A DNA stretch of 64,000 nt from Streptomyces sp. NBC_00568 (GTDB lineage Bacteria > Actinomycetota > Actinomycetes > Streptomycetales > Streptomycetaceae), in NCBI RefSeq assembly GCF_026341855.1, contig NZ_JAPENW010000001.1, positions 744,001-808,000 of the forward strand, written 5' to 3'. Both the position numbers and the translations under genes were made by a program. This document shows positions 27,033 to 37,165 of this stretch, piece by piece. The notes under the pieces are model-generated. The model saw only the letters and a program-made list of their open reading frames with translations. It was not told the origin of the DNA and did not search any database. The first letter of the stretch is position 1. Each line of letters begins with the position of its first letter.

Positions 27033-27929
27033 TCAGTCGGAGCGGAGGTTCTCCAGTGTCGAGCGGGTGTCGGTCTTCACCCAGCGTGAGACATCGCCGA
27101 CCTCGGGCGGAGTGGTCGTCTCGTAGGACGACGTGTAGACGCTCCAGCTCATCTGGTACGTCATCCAGCCGTCGCGCACCGCGAGGATCACCGCCCGGCT
27201 GCCGCTGGTTCCCGAGCCGGAGGTGGTGTCCTCGGTGACGAGATAGGCCTCGTCACCGAAACCGGACACCTTCTCCACCTCGTAGTCGTCGTAACGCTGG
27301 TTGTACTCGGACCACACGGCGGTGAACTCGGCGGAGGGATCGGTCTCCTTGTGGAGATCCACCTGCACCGAGAGATACGCGTCGGAGTAGGAGGAACTGG
27401 ACGATTTCTTCAGGGAGATGCTGCAGTAGCTCTCGTCGATGGCCTTGTGCTTCAGCGCGTTGTGCGTGGGTGCGCTGTCCTGCTCGGTGTACTCGGTCCG
27501 CAGGGCGGTGTAGTCGACCGCGGAGCAGAGATTGGCCTTGGCCCGGTATCCCGCCAGATCCGGGTCGTCGCCGAGCGGGCGGAGCAGGAAGACCCCGCCG
27601 GCCCACAGCGCGGAGGCGACCACCGCGCCGACCGCCGCCCACAGCACCGCACGTCCCGCGGTGCCCTTGCCGCCGGGCGGCGGGGGAAAGCCCGGCGGTT
27701 GCCCGTACGAGTACTGCTGGGCCGGAGGATAGACGGGAGGAAGGCCGTAGCTGTTCGCCGGGGCCGGGCCCGGGTACGGATTGCCCGGCGCGGGTTCGGG
27801 TCTTGGCAGCGCCGACGGCTGGTGGTGCGCCTGCGACTGGTTCGCGGGGGCGGGCGGAGCCGTGGAGCCGGGTGGGGGCGACGTCTGCGCCTGGGGCTGC
27901 GCCGGGACGTCCTCGGGCCGATCCTGCAT
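27033..27929 (-). CDS. Membrane-anchored Pro-rich protein, function unknown
   Basis: A 298-aa protein. Residues 1-95 are a cytoplasmic Pro/Gln/Tyr-rich region (repeats of PPP, PAPANS, YGQPPG). One transmembrane helix follows (VLWAAVGAVVASALWAGGVFLL, about 103-125), then an extracellular domain of about 170 residues with two Cys (LCSAVDY and SYCSISL) that could form a disulfide. The ATG start (MQDRPEDVPAQ) has an ideal GGAG site. The architecture is that of many Streptomyces envelope proteins of unknown function, some with a lipoprotein LpqH/DUF3558-like ligand domain; the CSAVDYTALRTEY segment is reminiscent of DUF3558, but I am not sure. Confidence 0.75.
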   Translation of the reverse strand: MQDRPEDVPAQPQAQTSPPPGSTAPPAPANQSQAHHQPSALPRPEPAPGNPYPGPAPANSYGLPPVYPPAQQYSYGQPPGFPPPPGGKGTAGRAVLWAAVGAVVASALWAGGVFLLRPLGDDPDLAGYRAKANLCSAVDYTALRTEYTEQDSAPTHNALKHKAIDESYCSISLKKSSSSSYSDAYLSVQVDLHKETDPSAEFTAVWSEYNQRYDDYEVEKVSGFGDEAYLVTEDTTSGSGTSGSRAVILAVRDGWMTYQMSWSVYTSSYETTTPPEVGDVSRWVKTDTRSTLENLRSD

Positions 27930-28411
27930 CCTGTGCTCCTTCTCCGAAGTCGTCGGGCGTGCGATCAAGGTGGCGGAACGGACGCCGCGCTCGACGCCGA
28001 CCGGATGGCGGTGTCGGCAGGTGACGCGGTCGCGGTGGAGCCATGGACCGGTGGGGACAGAGAACGATGGGGCGATCGGTCGCCGTGAGCAGACGTCCGG
28101 GCCGGACGGTGAAGCCGTGGTGCCACCACCCGTGCATGACTCAACACGTCGATTCTAAAGGGCAGTTCGACAGAAGTGACCTTGCTGCATCGACCGTTGC
28201 AGAGTTGTTGATCTCACCGGAAACCGCCCGGTCCGGGGATAGTTCCGGCAAGGAACGGGTGCCCGTGCCCGCCACGCCTCACGGACGGATACGCCTGCCC
28301 GTAGGAGATCAGGGTGGCTCGCGGGAAGGCCCCGGTCGTCCCGCGAAGTCTCCGGCCGCGAACCGGGCACGGCGGGACCCCGCGCGAGGTCCGGACCGGA
28401 GCCTGCCGCCG
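27930..28411. promoter_or_regulatory. Upstream region with local AT-rich patch
   Basis: A 482-bp gap between two same-strand genes. Most is GC-rich without coding character. The exception is 28135-28225, relatively AT-rich and containing the inverted repeat CTGCA/TGCAG (28185-28189 and 28198-28202), which probably marks a promoter or operator for the minus-strand gene downstream. No RNA gene is recognised. Confidence 0.35.
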
Positions 28412-29608
28412 CTAGCGCCTCGCCTGGATCAGCGCGTGGGTGCCGCTGGTGCGCCAGCGGTGGCCCTCGGCGGCGTCGAGGGCCGCCTCGACGGAGGAGG
28501 TGAGTCCGACGACGACATCGGACTTGAGGGTGCGCAACGCCGCCACGGGGCCGGGGAAAGAGGCGGTGGCGACGGCGAAAGGCGTGGTCGCGGGATAGAG
28601 GCGGTCGCCGATGAGACGGCGGTAGTTCAGGTCACCCTTCAGCAGGGTCACATCGGCCGCGGTGAACTCCCGCCGGAGGTCTTCGGGCATGTCCGCGTAC
28701 GGCAGCGGGGCACAGGCGAAGGGGTGGGCGCGGACGGTGAGACGGCCCTCGGACAGGGCGGCCCAGAGGCGGTTCCCTGCCTCGCCGGCCGCTCCCTTCG
28801 CTCCGGTGAGGCGGCGCAGGGCGTCGATCACGTCCGCGGTCGTGGCGTCGGAGACGTAGTACGGGTATGGCTTCACCTGCAGGACGGTCCGCTCGACCCG
28901 GCCGTGGTGGAGCAGGTGGTCGATGAGGAGCAGATCGGGGACGAGTTCCCGGCCCGCGTTGTCCGCGACCAGGCAGAGGGTGCCGCCCGCGAAGAGCGAT
29001 CGCAGCACCTCTCCGTCGTTCGCCACGAGCTGGGAGCCGGCCGCCGTCCCGCCCTCCGCGCCGGCCAGCCGGAACCCGAGATCAGCGCGGTTCCCCCACA
29101 GTGAGCCGTGCAGCAGCGCCTCCTCCTGCTCCTCGGCCGGCCGCCGCGCGAGGTCGTCCAGCGCGGCGAGTTCCTCGTCGGCCTCCGGGGTGTCCAGTTC
29201 GGCGAGCTTGAACGGGCGGAAGGGGTCGATGCCCTGCCACGGCCCGGGTGTGAAGTAGCCGACGGCTTCGAGGAGTCGGCGGTAGAAGTAGCTCTCGGAC
29301 CAGAGGAAGGGAAGGTCGAACCAGGACCGGCCGTAGTGCTCCCGGCCGCCCCAGGCATCCCACTGCCCGCGGTCCGCGGCGGACGCCGCGAGCGGTTCCA
29401 CGACCCCCTCGGCGCAGTTCCTGAGCAGGGCGTCGAGTGCGTGGCGCTGCTCGGGGCCGTACGGGAAGGCGTCCGCCACCTTGCGGATGAGCGCCGGATG
29501 CCTCTCGGCCAGCACGCTCCAGGGGAAGGAGCCCCGCACCGCGCTGACGACCACCGGCGCGTCGTCGGGATCGGCGGCGGGGCGGGCGGACGCGGCGGGC
29601 TCAGGCAT
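28412..29608 (-). CDS. Damage-control phosphatase ARMT1-like (DUF89) protein
   Basis: A 398-aa protein of the DUF89/ARMT1-like family, metal-dependent phosphatases that hydrolyse harmful or side-product sugar phosphates. The N-terminal helical domain contains FPYGPEQRHALDALL. The metal-site motifs are LVADNAGRELVPDLLLIDHLL (Asp-Asn pair) and DVTLLKGDLNYRRLIGD (the KGDxNY motif typical of the family). VLQVKPYPYYVSDAT lies between. The start MPEPAASARP is the last reasonable ATG before the conserved core; the longer frame upstream is low-complexity. The substrate is unknown. Confidence 0.88.
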   Translation of the reverse strand: MPEPAASARPAADPDDAPVVVSAVRGSFPWSVLAERHPALIRKVADAFPYGPEQRHALDALLRNCAEGVVEPLAASAADRGQWDAWGGREHYGRSWFDLPFLWSESYFYRRLLEAVGYFTPGPWQGIDPFRPFKLAELDTPEADEELAALDDLARRPAEEQEEALLHGSLWGNRADLGFRLAGAEGGTAAGSQLVANDGEVLRSLFAGGTLCLVADNAGRELVPDLLLIDHLLHHGRVERTVLQVKPYPYYVSDATTADVIDALRRLTGAKGAAGEAGNRLWAALSEGRLTVRAHPFACAPLPYADMPEDLRREFTAADVTLLKGDLNYRRLIGDRLYPATTPFAVATASFPGPVAALRTLKSDVVVGLTSSVEAALDAAEGHRWRTSGTHALIQARR

Positions 29609-30016
29609 GCCGCTCACCGTACCGGCTGGGCAGAAGGGGCCGTCCGACGCGCGTGCGCGCCGGGCGGCCCCTCCCCCCGTAGAGCCCAGCGGTCGGCCTG
29701 GTCGGTCGGCTTCGAGCTGTCGACCGCGCGGTGTGCCGCGCGGCCGTGTCCTGGACACGGGGCTCGCGGCTGCCGTGGGCGGTCGCGCTGAACGATAGAC
29801 AGGCGGCGGGTGGGAGGGATAGCGGGAAAACCCTCGATCGGGCCGCGAATCGGCTCCCGTCCGCCCCGGTTCGCCGAGATGGTCCCGTTTCGCACGGACC
29901 GCGGATCTGAACGCACGGCGCTGTGGCCCCGTATTGCACGGTGCCCCGTGCGAGGAGTGCGTCCCGGCCGCGCGCGGTGGCACGCCGCTTCGCCGACGCA
30001 CCGAGGAGACCTCCGG
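29609..30016. promoter_or_regulatory. Divergent upstream region, DUF89 / LPMO
   Basis: A 408-bp region between divergent genes. Around 29795-29830 it has an A/G-rich less GC-rich stretch (GAACGATAGACAGG). I see no clear hexamer pair, repeat or RNA structure. Confidence 0.3.
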
Positions 30017-30976
30017 ATGTCCGCCTACCGCACCGCAACCGCGGCCGCTGTCGCCCTGGCGGCGCCGCTGCTCCTCGCGACGTGGGCCGCTGGGCCCGCA
30101 TCGGCGCACGGCGCGCCGACGTCTCCGGTCAGCCGGGTGGCCGCGTGCTCGCCGGAGGGCGGCGGTCTGGTCCGGACGGCGGCCTGCCGGGCGGCGATCG
30201 CCGCGAACGGCGCGCCGTTCACCGCGTGGGACAACCTGCGGGTGGCCGGCGTCAACGGCCGGGACCGCTTGGTGATCCCGGACGGGAAGCTGTGCAGCGG
30301 CGGCCTGCCCGCCTACAAGGGCCTCGACCTGGCCCGTGCCGACTTTCCGTCGACGCGTCTGACGCCCGGCGCGGCCTTCACCCTCAAGTACAGTTCGACG
30401 ATCCCGCACACGGGGACCTTCAAGCTCTTTCTGACCAAGCCGGGTTACAGCCCGACGCGGCCTCTGAAGTGGTCCGACCTGCCGGAGAAGCCGTTCGCCA
30501 CGGCCACCGACCCGGCGCTGGTCGACGGCGCCTACCGCATCAACGCGAAGCTGCCGTCCGATCGCACCGGCCGCCAGATGCTGTTCACGATCTGGCAGAA
30601 CTCCAGCACGTCGGACACCTACTACTCGTGCTCGGACGTGGTGTTCTCCGGCAAGAGCACGGCGTCGAAGCCGGCTCGGAGCACGGCGCCCTCGGGGAGC
30701 ACCGGAAGCACGTCCGGGGGCAAGGGCGCCAAGGACACCTCCGGGTCGACCAAGCTGGCGACCTCGCCGCCCAGCGCCGCGCCGGCGTCCCCGGACGCCG
30801 ACTCGCCTTCCCCTGCGGTCAGTTCGGCCGCCGGGGAGACGGACACCGATGATCTGACTCCCGCCGCCGACAGCACATCGGGCGGCGGGCCCGCCCTCCC
30901 CCTGGTCGCGGGGGGAGCGGCGACCGCGCTGCTGCTCACCGCCGGCATCGCCGTCACCCTGCGACGCCGACGGTGA
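30017..30976 (+). CDS. AA10 lytic polysaccharide monooxygenase, membrane-anchored
   Basis: A 319-aa precursor. The signal peptide ends ASA at 30, so the mature protein begins with His31, as an LPMO requires. The copper histidine brace is His31 (HGAPTSPVSRV) plus His131 (SSTIPHTG). The C-terminal core carries SDTYYSCSDVVF, typical of AA10. LPMOs cleave chitin or cellulose oxidatively. After the domain come a Ser/Thr/Pro-rich linker of about 90 residues and a C-terminal transmembrane helix followed by RRRR. There is no carbohydrate-binding module, and the preceding LPLVAGG only loosely resembles a sortase signal. Retention at the cell surface argues for a role on the producer's own wall or aerial hyphae. 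GAGGAG precedes the ATG. Confidence 0.9.
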   Translation: MSAYRTATAAAVALAAPLLLATWAAGPASAHGAPTSPVSRVAACSPEGGGLVRTAACRAAIAANGAPFTAWDNLRVAGVNGRDRLVIPDGKLCSGGLPAYKGLDLARADFPSTRLTPGAAFTLKYSSTIPHTGTFKLFLTKPGYSPTRPLKWSDLPEKPFATATDPALVDGAYRINAKLPSDRTGRQMLFTIWQNSSTSDTYYSCSDVVFSGKSTASKPARSTAPSGSTGSTSGGKGAKDTSGSTKLATSPPSAAPASPDADSPSPAVSSAAGETDTDDLTPAADSTSGGGPALPLVAGGAATALLLTAGIAVTLRRRR

Positions 30977-30994
30977 ACACGCGTCCGGTGGGCG

Positions 30995-32373
<1,379 letters not shown>

Positions 32374-33048
32374 ATGGCCTCGTCCCCGGACGCCACGGCG
32401 TCCACCGGTTCCACGCCCGAGACCCCGGAAAGCGGTTCAGCCGCCGACGGGCAGAACAGACGCGGACGGGTCCGTCTGCGCCGCGCCGCCGTGATGGCGC
32501 TGCCCGCCACCGCGGTCGCCGCCGGGTTGATGATCCTCACCGCCCAGGGCGCCCTCGGCGTCCAGTTCGCCATCTCCGGCATGCCGTTCACGGTCACCGC
32601 CACCGAGCTGAACGGCACCGGCTTCGAGCAGTTCGGCGGCCTCGACAACATGGCGGAGGACAGTCCGAACGCCGGCGACACGGGCGGCCAGGTCCTGATC
32701 GTCACCTCGGCGATCAAGAACGCGACCCTCACCAAGCTGTGCCAGAGCGTCGACCTGGGCGGCACGAACCTGCTCATCACGGCGGGCAGCGGGGCGGACA
32801 AGGTGCAGGCGAGCCACCTCACCACCGACTCCACGGAACTGTCCGGCGACGCCTCCTTCGACAACATCGAGATCGGCAACGACGCCAGCACCCTCGACAA
32901 GGCCGGGGTCCAGGGCCCCAAGGGCGTCTTCAGCCAGCAGGCCGACACCGTCCGGATCGCGAACCTGCGCCAGACCAACTACGCGACCACGGCGGCGGTG
33001 TTCAAGCTTCCCGGCCTCAAGCTCCGCTTCAGCGAGCAGGGTTGCTGA
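32374..33048 (+). CDS. DUF6230 family membrane protein
   Basis: A 224-aa protein with a polar N-terminal tail of about 35 residues, one hydrophobic anchor (AAVMALPATAVAAGLMILTAQGALG) and an extracytoplasmic beta-rich domain that includes FTVTATELNGTGFEQFGG. I recognise this as DUF6230, usually paired with DUF6114, as here: the stop and the next start share one base (TGATG). The pair is widespread in Streptomyces and occasionally mislabelled cholesterol esterase. The function is unknown; a co-transcribed envelope complex is the natural inference. AGGGAG precedes the ATG. Confidence 0.85.
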   Translation: MASSPDATASTGSTPETPESGSAADGQNRRGRVRLRRAAVMALPATAVAAGLMILTAQGALGVQFAISGMPFTVTATELNGTGFEQFGGLDNMAEDSPNAGDTGGQVLIVTSAIKNATLTKLCQSVDLGGTNLLITAGSGADKVQASHLTTDSTELSGDASFDNIEIGNDASTLDKAGVQGPKGVFSQQADTVRIANLRQTNYATTAAVFKLPGLKLRFSEQGC

Positions 33049-33461
33049 TGAGCTCCGACGTCCGGACGGACAGCTCCCGGAGCCTGAGGGCCGGTTTCCG
33101 GCAGTGGCGTGCGCACCGCCCCTTCTGGGGCGGGCTGCTGCTCGCCCTGGCGGGAGCGGAGATCCTCCTCACCGAGAAGGCGTCGCTGAAGGTCGTCATG
33201 CACATCGGGATGCAGGGCCTGGCGGGCTATCTGCTCCCCACCATGATGCTGCTGTGCGGCCTGCTGATCCTCTTCAACCCGGCCCAGCGCCTGTTCTACT
33301 CCCTGCTGGGCATCCTCCTGTCCCTGGGCACCTGGCTCACCTCCAACCTCGGAGGCTTCTTCATCGGTCTGCTCCTCGGAGCCGTCGGCAGCTGCCTCAC
33401 CTTCGGCTGGCTGCCCGACCAGAAGCCGCGCAGGCGGCTGCTGCGTCGCGGACACGCCTGA
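33048..33461 (+). CDS. DUF6114 family membrane protein
   Basis: A 137-aa integral membrane protein with about four hydrophobic helices (FWGGLLLALAGAEILL, GLAGYLLPTMMLLCGLLIL, LFYSLLGILLSLGTWLT, FFIGLLLGAVGSCLTF) and a basic C-terminus. It is translationally coupled to DUF6230 through a one-base TGATG overlap, so the two products very likely act together in the membrane. No catalytic motif is visible. Confidence 0.85.
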   Translation: MSSDVRTDSSRSLRAGFRQWRAHRPFWGGLLLALAGAEILLTEKASLKVVMHIGMQGLAGYLLPTMMLLCGLLILFNPAQRLFYSLLGILLSLGTWLTSNLGGFFIGLLLGAVGSCLTFGWLPDQKPRRRLLRRGHA

Positions 33462-33493
33462 GCCGGGCGGCCGGAACGGACCCTGACCCTGGG

Positions 33494-33521
33494 CAACTTG
33501 CCTGTACGCGCAGGGAAGTTG
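33494..33521. promoter_or_regulatory. Inverted repeat CAACTT / AAGTTG upstream of CYP154-like gene
   Basis: CAACTT at 33494-33499 and AAGTTG at 33516-33521 form an inverted repeat. The left arm is also part of the 11-base palindrome GGCAACTTGCC, and the right arm belongs to CGCAGGGAAGTTGAC, similar to motifs near 32117 and 39198. TTGACA at 33519-33524 offers a -35 element. Confidence 0.4.
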
Positions 33522-33627
33522 ACACCGTACGCAGCCGACGCCGAGTGGGTCTCGATGGGACCCCGTGTGCTCGCGTAGCGTGACGCGGCGTATGCCGAAT
33601 TGGGGTTCGACTGCCGGGAGGCTCCTG

Positions 33628-34872
33628 ATGGGTAATCCAAGTCCCTTAGTGATCGACGCGACCGGACGCGACATCCACGAAGAGGCCGCCCGGATACGCG
33701 AGAGCGGACCGCTGGCCCGGGTGGAGCTTCCCGGCGGCGTGCAGGCCTGGGCGGTGAGCGGCCCCGAGCTGCTGAAACGGCTGCTCACCGATCCCCGGGT
33801 GTCCAAGGACGCACGGCAGCACTGGCCCCTGCTCGCGAGCGGCGAGATCACCCCGGAGTGGCCCCTGTTCACCTGGGTGGCCGTGCAGAACATGTTCACC
33901 GCGTACGGAGGCGAACACAAACGCCTGCGCACGCTGGTCTCCAAGGCGTTCACCGTCCGCCGGACGGCCGCGCTCCAGCCGCGTATCGAGGAGATCACCC
34001 GGCGGCTGCTGGACCGCGTGGAGGAGGCGGGGCGCGGCTTCCAGGTCGTCGACCTGCGCGAGGAACTCTGCTATCCGCTGCCGATCCAGGTGATCAGCGA
34101 TCTGTTCGGGCTGCCAGAGGAGCGGGGCCCCGAGCTGCGTCGCCTGGTCGACCGCATCTTCGACACCTCCGCCGACCCGGGTGAGATGACGGCCGCCTAC
34201 GAGCGGATGTACGTCGTCCTGGCCGAACTCGTCGCCGCCAAGCGGGAGTCGCCCGGCGACGATCTGACCTCGGGGCTCATCGCGGCCCGCGACGAGGAGG
34301 ACGGCACCCGGCTCAGCGAGCAGGAACTGCTGGACACACTCGTCCTGATGGTCAGCGCCGGTCACGAGACGACGGTCAACCTCATCGACAACGCCGTGCA
34401 CGCCCTGCTCACCCGGCCCGAGCAGCTCGAACTCGTCCGGGAGGGCCGCGCGACCTGGGACGACGTGGTCGAGGAGACCCTGCGCGTCGACGCGCCGGTC
34501 GCGAACCTGCCGCTGCGGTACGCCGTGGAGGACATCGTCCTCTCCGAGCTCGGCGGCCCCGACGGAACCGTGATCGCCAAGGGCGAGGCGATCCTCGCGG
34601 CGTACGCCGCCGCCGGTCGTGATCCGGAGCGCCACGGGAAGGACGCCGACCGGTTCGACGTCACCCGCGCCGACAAGGAGCACCTCGCCTTCGGCCACGG
34701 TGTGCACCACTGCCTGGGGGCGCCGCTGGGCCGGCTGGAGGCCCGGATCGCGCTCCCGGCTCTCTTCGACCGGTTCCCGGGCCTGCGACTCGCGGTTCCG
34801 GAGGAGGAGCTGCGGCCGGTGGACTCCTTCATCTCCAACGGCCACCGCTCCCTTCCCGTCCGTATTTCCTAG
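33628..34872 (+). CDS. Cytochrome P450, CYP154-like
   Basis: A 414-aa soluble bacterial P450. The I-helix motif is [14 protein letters not shown], the K-helix ExxR is EETLR, and the heme loop is [19 protein letters not shown]. The start [19 protein letters not shown] is preceded by GGGAGG at seven bases. In Streptomyces, CYP154-type enzymes are frequently linked to conservons together with a CYP157 partner; here the gene converges on the conservon's CYP157, with 13 bases between the stops. Its substrate is unknown; characterised relatives hydroxylate steroids or macrolide precursors. Confidence 0.88.
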   Translation: MGNPSPLVIDATGRDIHEEAARIRESGPLARVELPGGVQAWAVSGPELLKRLLTDPRVSKDARQHWPLLASGEITPEWPLFTWVAVQNMFTAYGGEHKRLRTLVSKAFTVRRTAALQPRIEEITRRLLDRVEEAGRGFQVVDLREELCYPLPIQVISDLFGLPEERGPELRRLVDRIFDTSADPGEMTAAYERMYVVLAELVAAKRESPGDDLTSGLIAARDEEDGTRLSEQELLDTLVLMVSAGHETTVNLIDNAVHALLTRPEQLELVREGRATWDDVVEETLRVDAPVANLPLRYAVEDIVLSELGGPDGTVIAKGEAILAAYAAAGRDPERHGKDADRFDVTRADKEHLAFGHGVHHCLGAPLGRLEARIALPALFDRFPGLRLAVPEEELRPVDSFISNGHRSLPVRIS

Positions 34873-34885
34873 GAGCCGGGCCGGT

Positions 34886-36226
34886 TCATTCGCCGCGCCA
34901 CCAGGCCGCCAGCCGCGCCCAGCCGCTCCTCGGGCGGTCGGGCGCGGGGGTCGAAGGCTCAGGGGCGGGCGCCGGGAAGGCCACGGCCGGCGTCCGGAGC
35001 TCGCCCTCGGGCCGTCCGGCCGCCGGGGCGGGCGGGAAGCTCACCGGCAGCGCGGCGAGCGCGCGGTGGAAGGGGCCGGGACGCCACTCCAGCTTCTCGG
35101 CGGGAACCGCCAGTTCGATGTCGGGGATCCGGTCGAGCAGCTTCTCCACCCCGACGGCGGCGATCAGCCGCGCCGGACCCTGCGCCGGGCAGTTGTGCGG
35201 GCCCGCGCTCCACGCCAAGTGGGCCCGGTTGCCCGTGCGCTGACCGCTCGTCAGGGACGGATCCGTGTTGGCCGCGGCGAGACTCACCACCAGCGGATCA
35301 CCCGCGCGCAACGGTGTGCCCTCGTACACGACGTCGTGCCGCGGGTAGTGCACGGCGTAGTTGGCGATCGGCGGATCGGTCCACAGCACCTCGTCGAGGG
35401 CGTCCTCCACCGGCAGCGTGCCGCCGGACAGGTCGCCCGCGAAGCGGTCGTCGGACAGCAGCAGGCGCAGGCCGTTCGCGATCAGGTTCTGCTGCGGTTC
35501 GGTGCCCGCGCCCATCAGCACGACGAGGGTGTGGACCATCTCCTCGTCGGTGAGCGCGGCCGGGTGCTCCATCAGCCAGGACGTCATGTCCGCCCCGGGC
35601 CGCCGCCGCTTCAGCGCCACGAGGTCGAGCAGGGTGGTGGTGAGCAGTTCGTTCGCCTTCTCGGCGTCCACCCCGTCGAAGATCCCGGACATCCCCTCGA
35701 CCAGCCGGACGCCGTGGCCCGTGGGACAGCCGAAGAGATGGTTGAAGACGAGCAGCGGCAGGACCTGGGCGTATTCGCCGAGCAGATCCGCCGTGCCGAG
35801 CGGCGCGAACCGGTCGATGAGAGTGTCGGCGCTGCGTTCGACATAGCCGCGCAGGGTGCTGGGCTCGACGCGGGCGAGGCTGTCGGTGATGGCACCACGC
35901 AGCCGTCGGTGCTCCTCACCGTCGGTGAACAGCGCGTTGGGCCGGTACATCATCATCGGGACGACCGGGCTGTCCATCGGCACGGTGCCGTCGGCCAGAT
36001 CCCTCCAGCGGCGCGGGTCCTTGGAGAAGGTCTCCGGACTGCGCAGGACGTGCAGGGCGGCGTCGTACCCGATGACGAGGGTGGCCCGGACGCCGGGCGC
36101 GAGTTCGACGGGCCCGGTCGGTCCGGTCTCCCGCAGCCGCCGGTAGACCGCGGCGGGATCGGCCGCGAACTCCGGTCCGTACAGGGACTGGTGGGCCGGG
36201 CAGCCGGGGGGCGGTACGGCGGTCAC
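34886..36226 (-). CDS. cvnE: Conservon P450 of the CYP157 type, ExxR-less
   Basis: A 446-aa P450 closing the conservon. The K-helix position reads EVLW (279-282), so the normally invariant ExxR Arg is Trp, the hallmark described for CYP157. The I-helix reads MGAGTEPQQN. The heme loop is SAGPHNCPAQGPAR with the axial Cys346, but the usual Phe and the Gly after Cys are gone. Only the Cys is therefore left of the three P450 signatures, as published for this family. A Pro-rich C-terminal tail of about 60 residues ends with WARLAAWWRGE. The start overlaps the stop of the GTPase gene by four bases, indicating translational coupling. Confidence 0.9.
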   Translation of the reverse strand: MTAVPPPGCPAHQSLYGPEFAADPAAVYRRLRETGPTGPVELAPGVRATLVIGYDAALHVLRSPETFSKDPRRWRDLADGTVPMDSPVVPMMMYRPNALFTDGEEHRRLRGAITDSLARVEPSTLRGYVERSADTLIDRFAPLGTADLLGEYAQVLPLLVFNHLFGCPTGHGVRLVEGMSGIFDGVDAEKANELLTTTLLDLVALKRRRPGADMTSWLMEHPAALTDEEMVHTLVVLMGAGTEPQQNLIANGLRLLLSDDRFAGDLSGGTLPVEDALDEVLWTDPPIANYAVHYPRHDVVYEGTPLRAGDPLVVSLAAANTDPSLTSGQRTGNRAHLAWSAGPHNCPAQGPARLIAAVGVEKLLDRIPDIELAVPAEKLEWRPGPFHRALAALPVSFPPAPAAGRPEGELRTPAVAFPAPAPEPSTPAPDRPRSGWARLAAWWRGE

Positions 36227-36825
36227 GTGTGCTCCAGTTCGCCGGTGCGGTTCAGCAGGTGCTCGACGAGGGTGATCAGTGCCTCGGTGGAGGAGACGGG
36301 ATCGCGGGCGTCGCAGCGTACGAGCGGGGTGGAGGGCAGCAGGTCGAGCGCCTCGCGCACCTCGTCGAGCCCGTGTGCCGGCCCGTCGCCGAAGTCGTTC
36401 AGGGCGACGGCGTACGGGAGCCCCAACTCCTCGAGTACGCCCATGACGTCGAAGGACTGGTCCAGGCGCCGGGTGTCGGCGAGGACGAGCGCGCCGAGCG
36501 CGCCGCGCGTCATGTCCTGCCAGAGTTCGGTGAAACGCTGCTGCCCCGGAGTGCCGAACAGATAGAGCACCAGGGTGTCGTTGAGAGTGAGGCGGCCGAA
36601 GTCGAGGGCGACCGTGGTGGTGGTCTTGTCCCGCGTTCCGGCCAAGTCGTCGACGAGCGCGCCGGCCTGGCTCATGACCTCCTCGGTGCGCAGGGGCCGT
36701 ATCTCGGACAGCGCGCCGACGAAGGTGGTCTTGCCGACCGCGAAGTGGCCCACCACCAGCAGCTTGACGGCGGTCCGCACGCCCTCGGGCAGATAGATGG
36801 TCTCAGAGGCGGGAGCGGAGCCCAT
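36223..36825 (-). CDS. cvnD: Conservon small GTP-binding protein CvnD
   Basis: A 200-aa Ras-like/MglA-type GTPase. G1 is GHFAVGKTT at about 26-34, G3 is LFGTPGQQRF at about 89-98, and a G4-like ALNDFGD follows. CvnD proteins associate with the membrane-bound sensor CvnA through CvnB and CvnC, forming a system compared with eukaryotic G-protein coupled signalling. The gene overlaps cvnC by 23 bases upstream and cvnE by four bases downstream. Confidence 0.93.
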   Translation of the reverse strand: MGSAPASETIYLPEGVRTAVKLLVVGHFAVGKTTFVGALSEIRPLRTEEVMSQAGALVDDLAGTRDKTTTTVALDFGRLTLNDTLVLYLFGTPGQQRFTELWQDMTRGALGALVLADTRRLDQSFDVMGVLEELGLPYAVALNDFGDGPAHGLDEVREALDLLPSTPLVRCDARDPVSSTEALITLVEHLLNRTGELEHT

Positions 36826-37165
36826 CGAGCACCTCCTGGAGGATGCGGGGGTCGGACGGCCCGGCGGAGGGGATCGGCGCGCGGGTGACGAGGTGACCGC
36901 TGTCCATCAGGTCGGCGATCAGCACCTTGCTGACGCTGACCGGCAGCTCCAGATGGCCTGCCACCTCGGCCACCGACAGCGCCCCGGGCCTGCACAGCTC
37001 CATCAGCCGCCGCTTCTCGGGGCTCAGCCCGGTGAGCGGCGGGCCTGCCGCGGCGATCAGGAGCGTGACGAGGTCGAGGGTGTTGCGCGACGGGTGCGAG
37101 CGGCCGTCGGTGACGACGTACGCCCGCACCAGCCGCTCCCCGGGACGATGCCTGGGGGGCGTCAT
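36803..37165 (-). CDS. cvnC: Conservon DUF742 protein CvnC
   Basis: A 120-aa DUF742 protein with a winged-helix-like fold: RLVRAYVVTDGRSHPSRNTLDLVTLL, then LSVAEVAGHLELPVSVSKVLIADL, ending in DPRILQEVLDGLRSRL. In conservons it sits between the roadblock protein and the GTPase and probably bridges them. The ATG overlaps the cvnB stop by four bases, and its end overlaps cvnD by 23 bases. Confidence 0.93.
   Translation of the reverse strand: MTPPRHRPGERLVRAYVVTDGRSHPSRNTLDLVTLLIAAAGPPLTGLSPEKRRLMELCRPGALSVAEVAGHLELPVSVSKVLIADLMDSGHLVTRAPIPSAGPSDPRILQEVLDGLRSRL

Noticed and set aside
28155..28370. 71-codon frame on the minus strand in the gap before the Pro-rich membrane protein
   Set aside because: Composition and lack of a ribosome site suggest chance; it covers the likely promoter patch.
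30896..30920. Sortase motif at the LPMO C-terminus
   Set aside because: LPLVAGG lacks the Thr of LPxTG and the LAxTG form used in Streptomyces; a simple membrane anchor is more likely.
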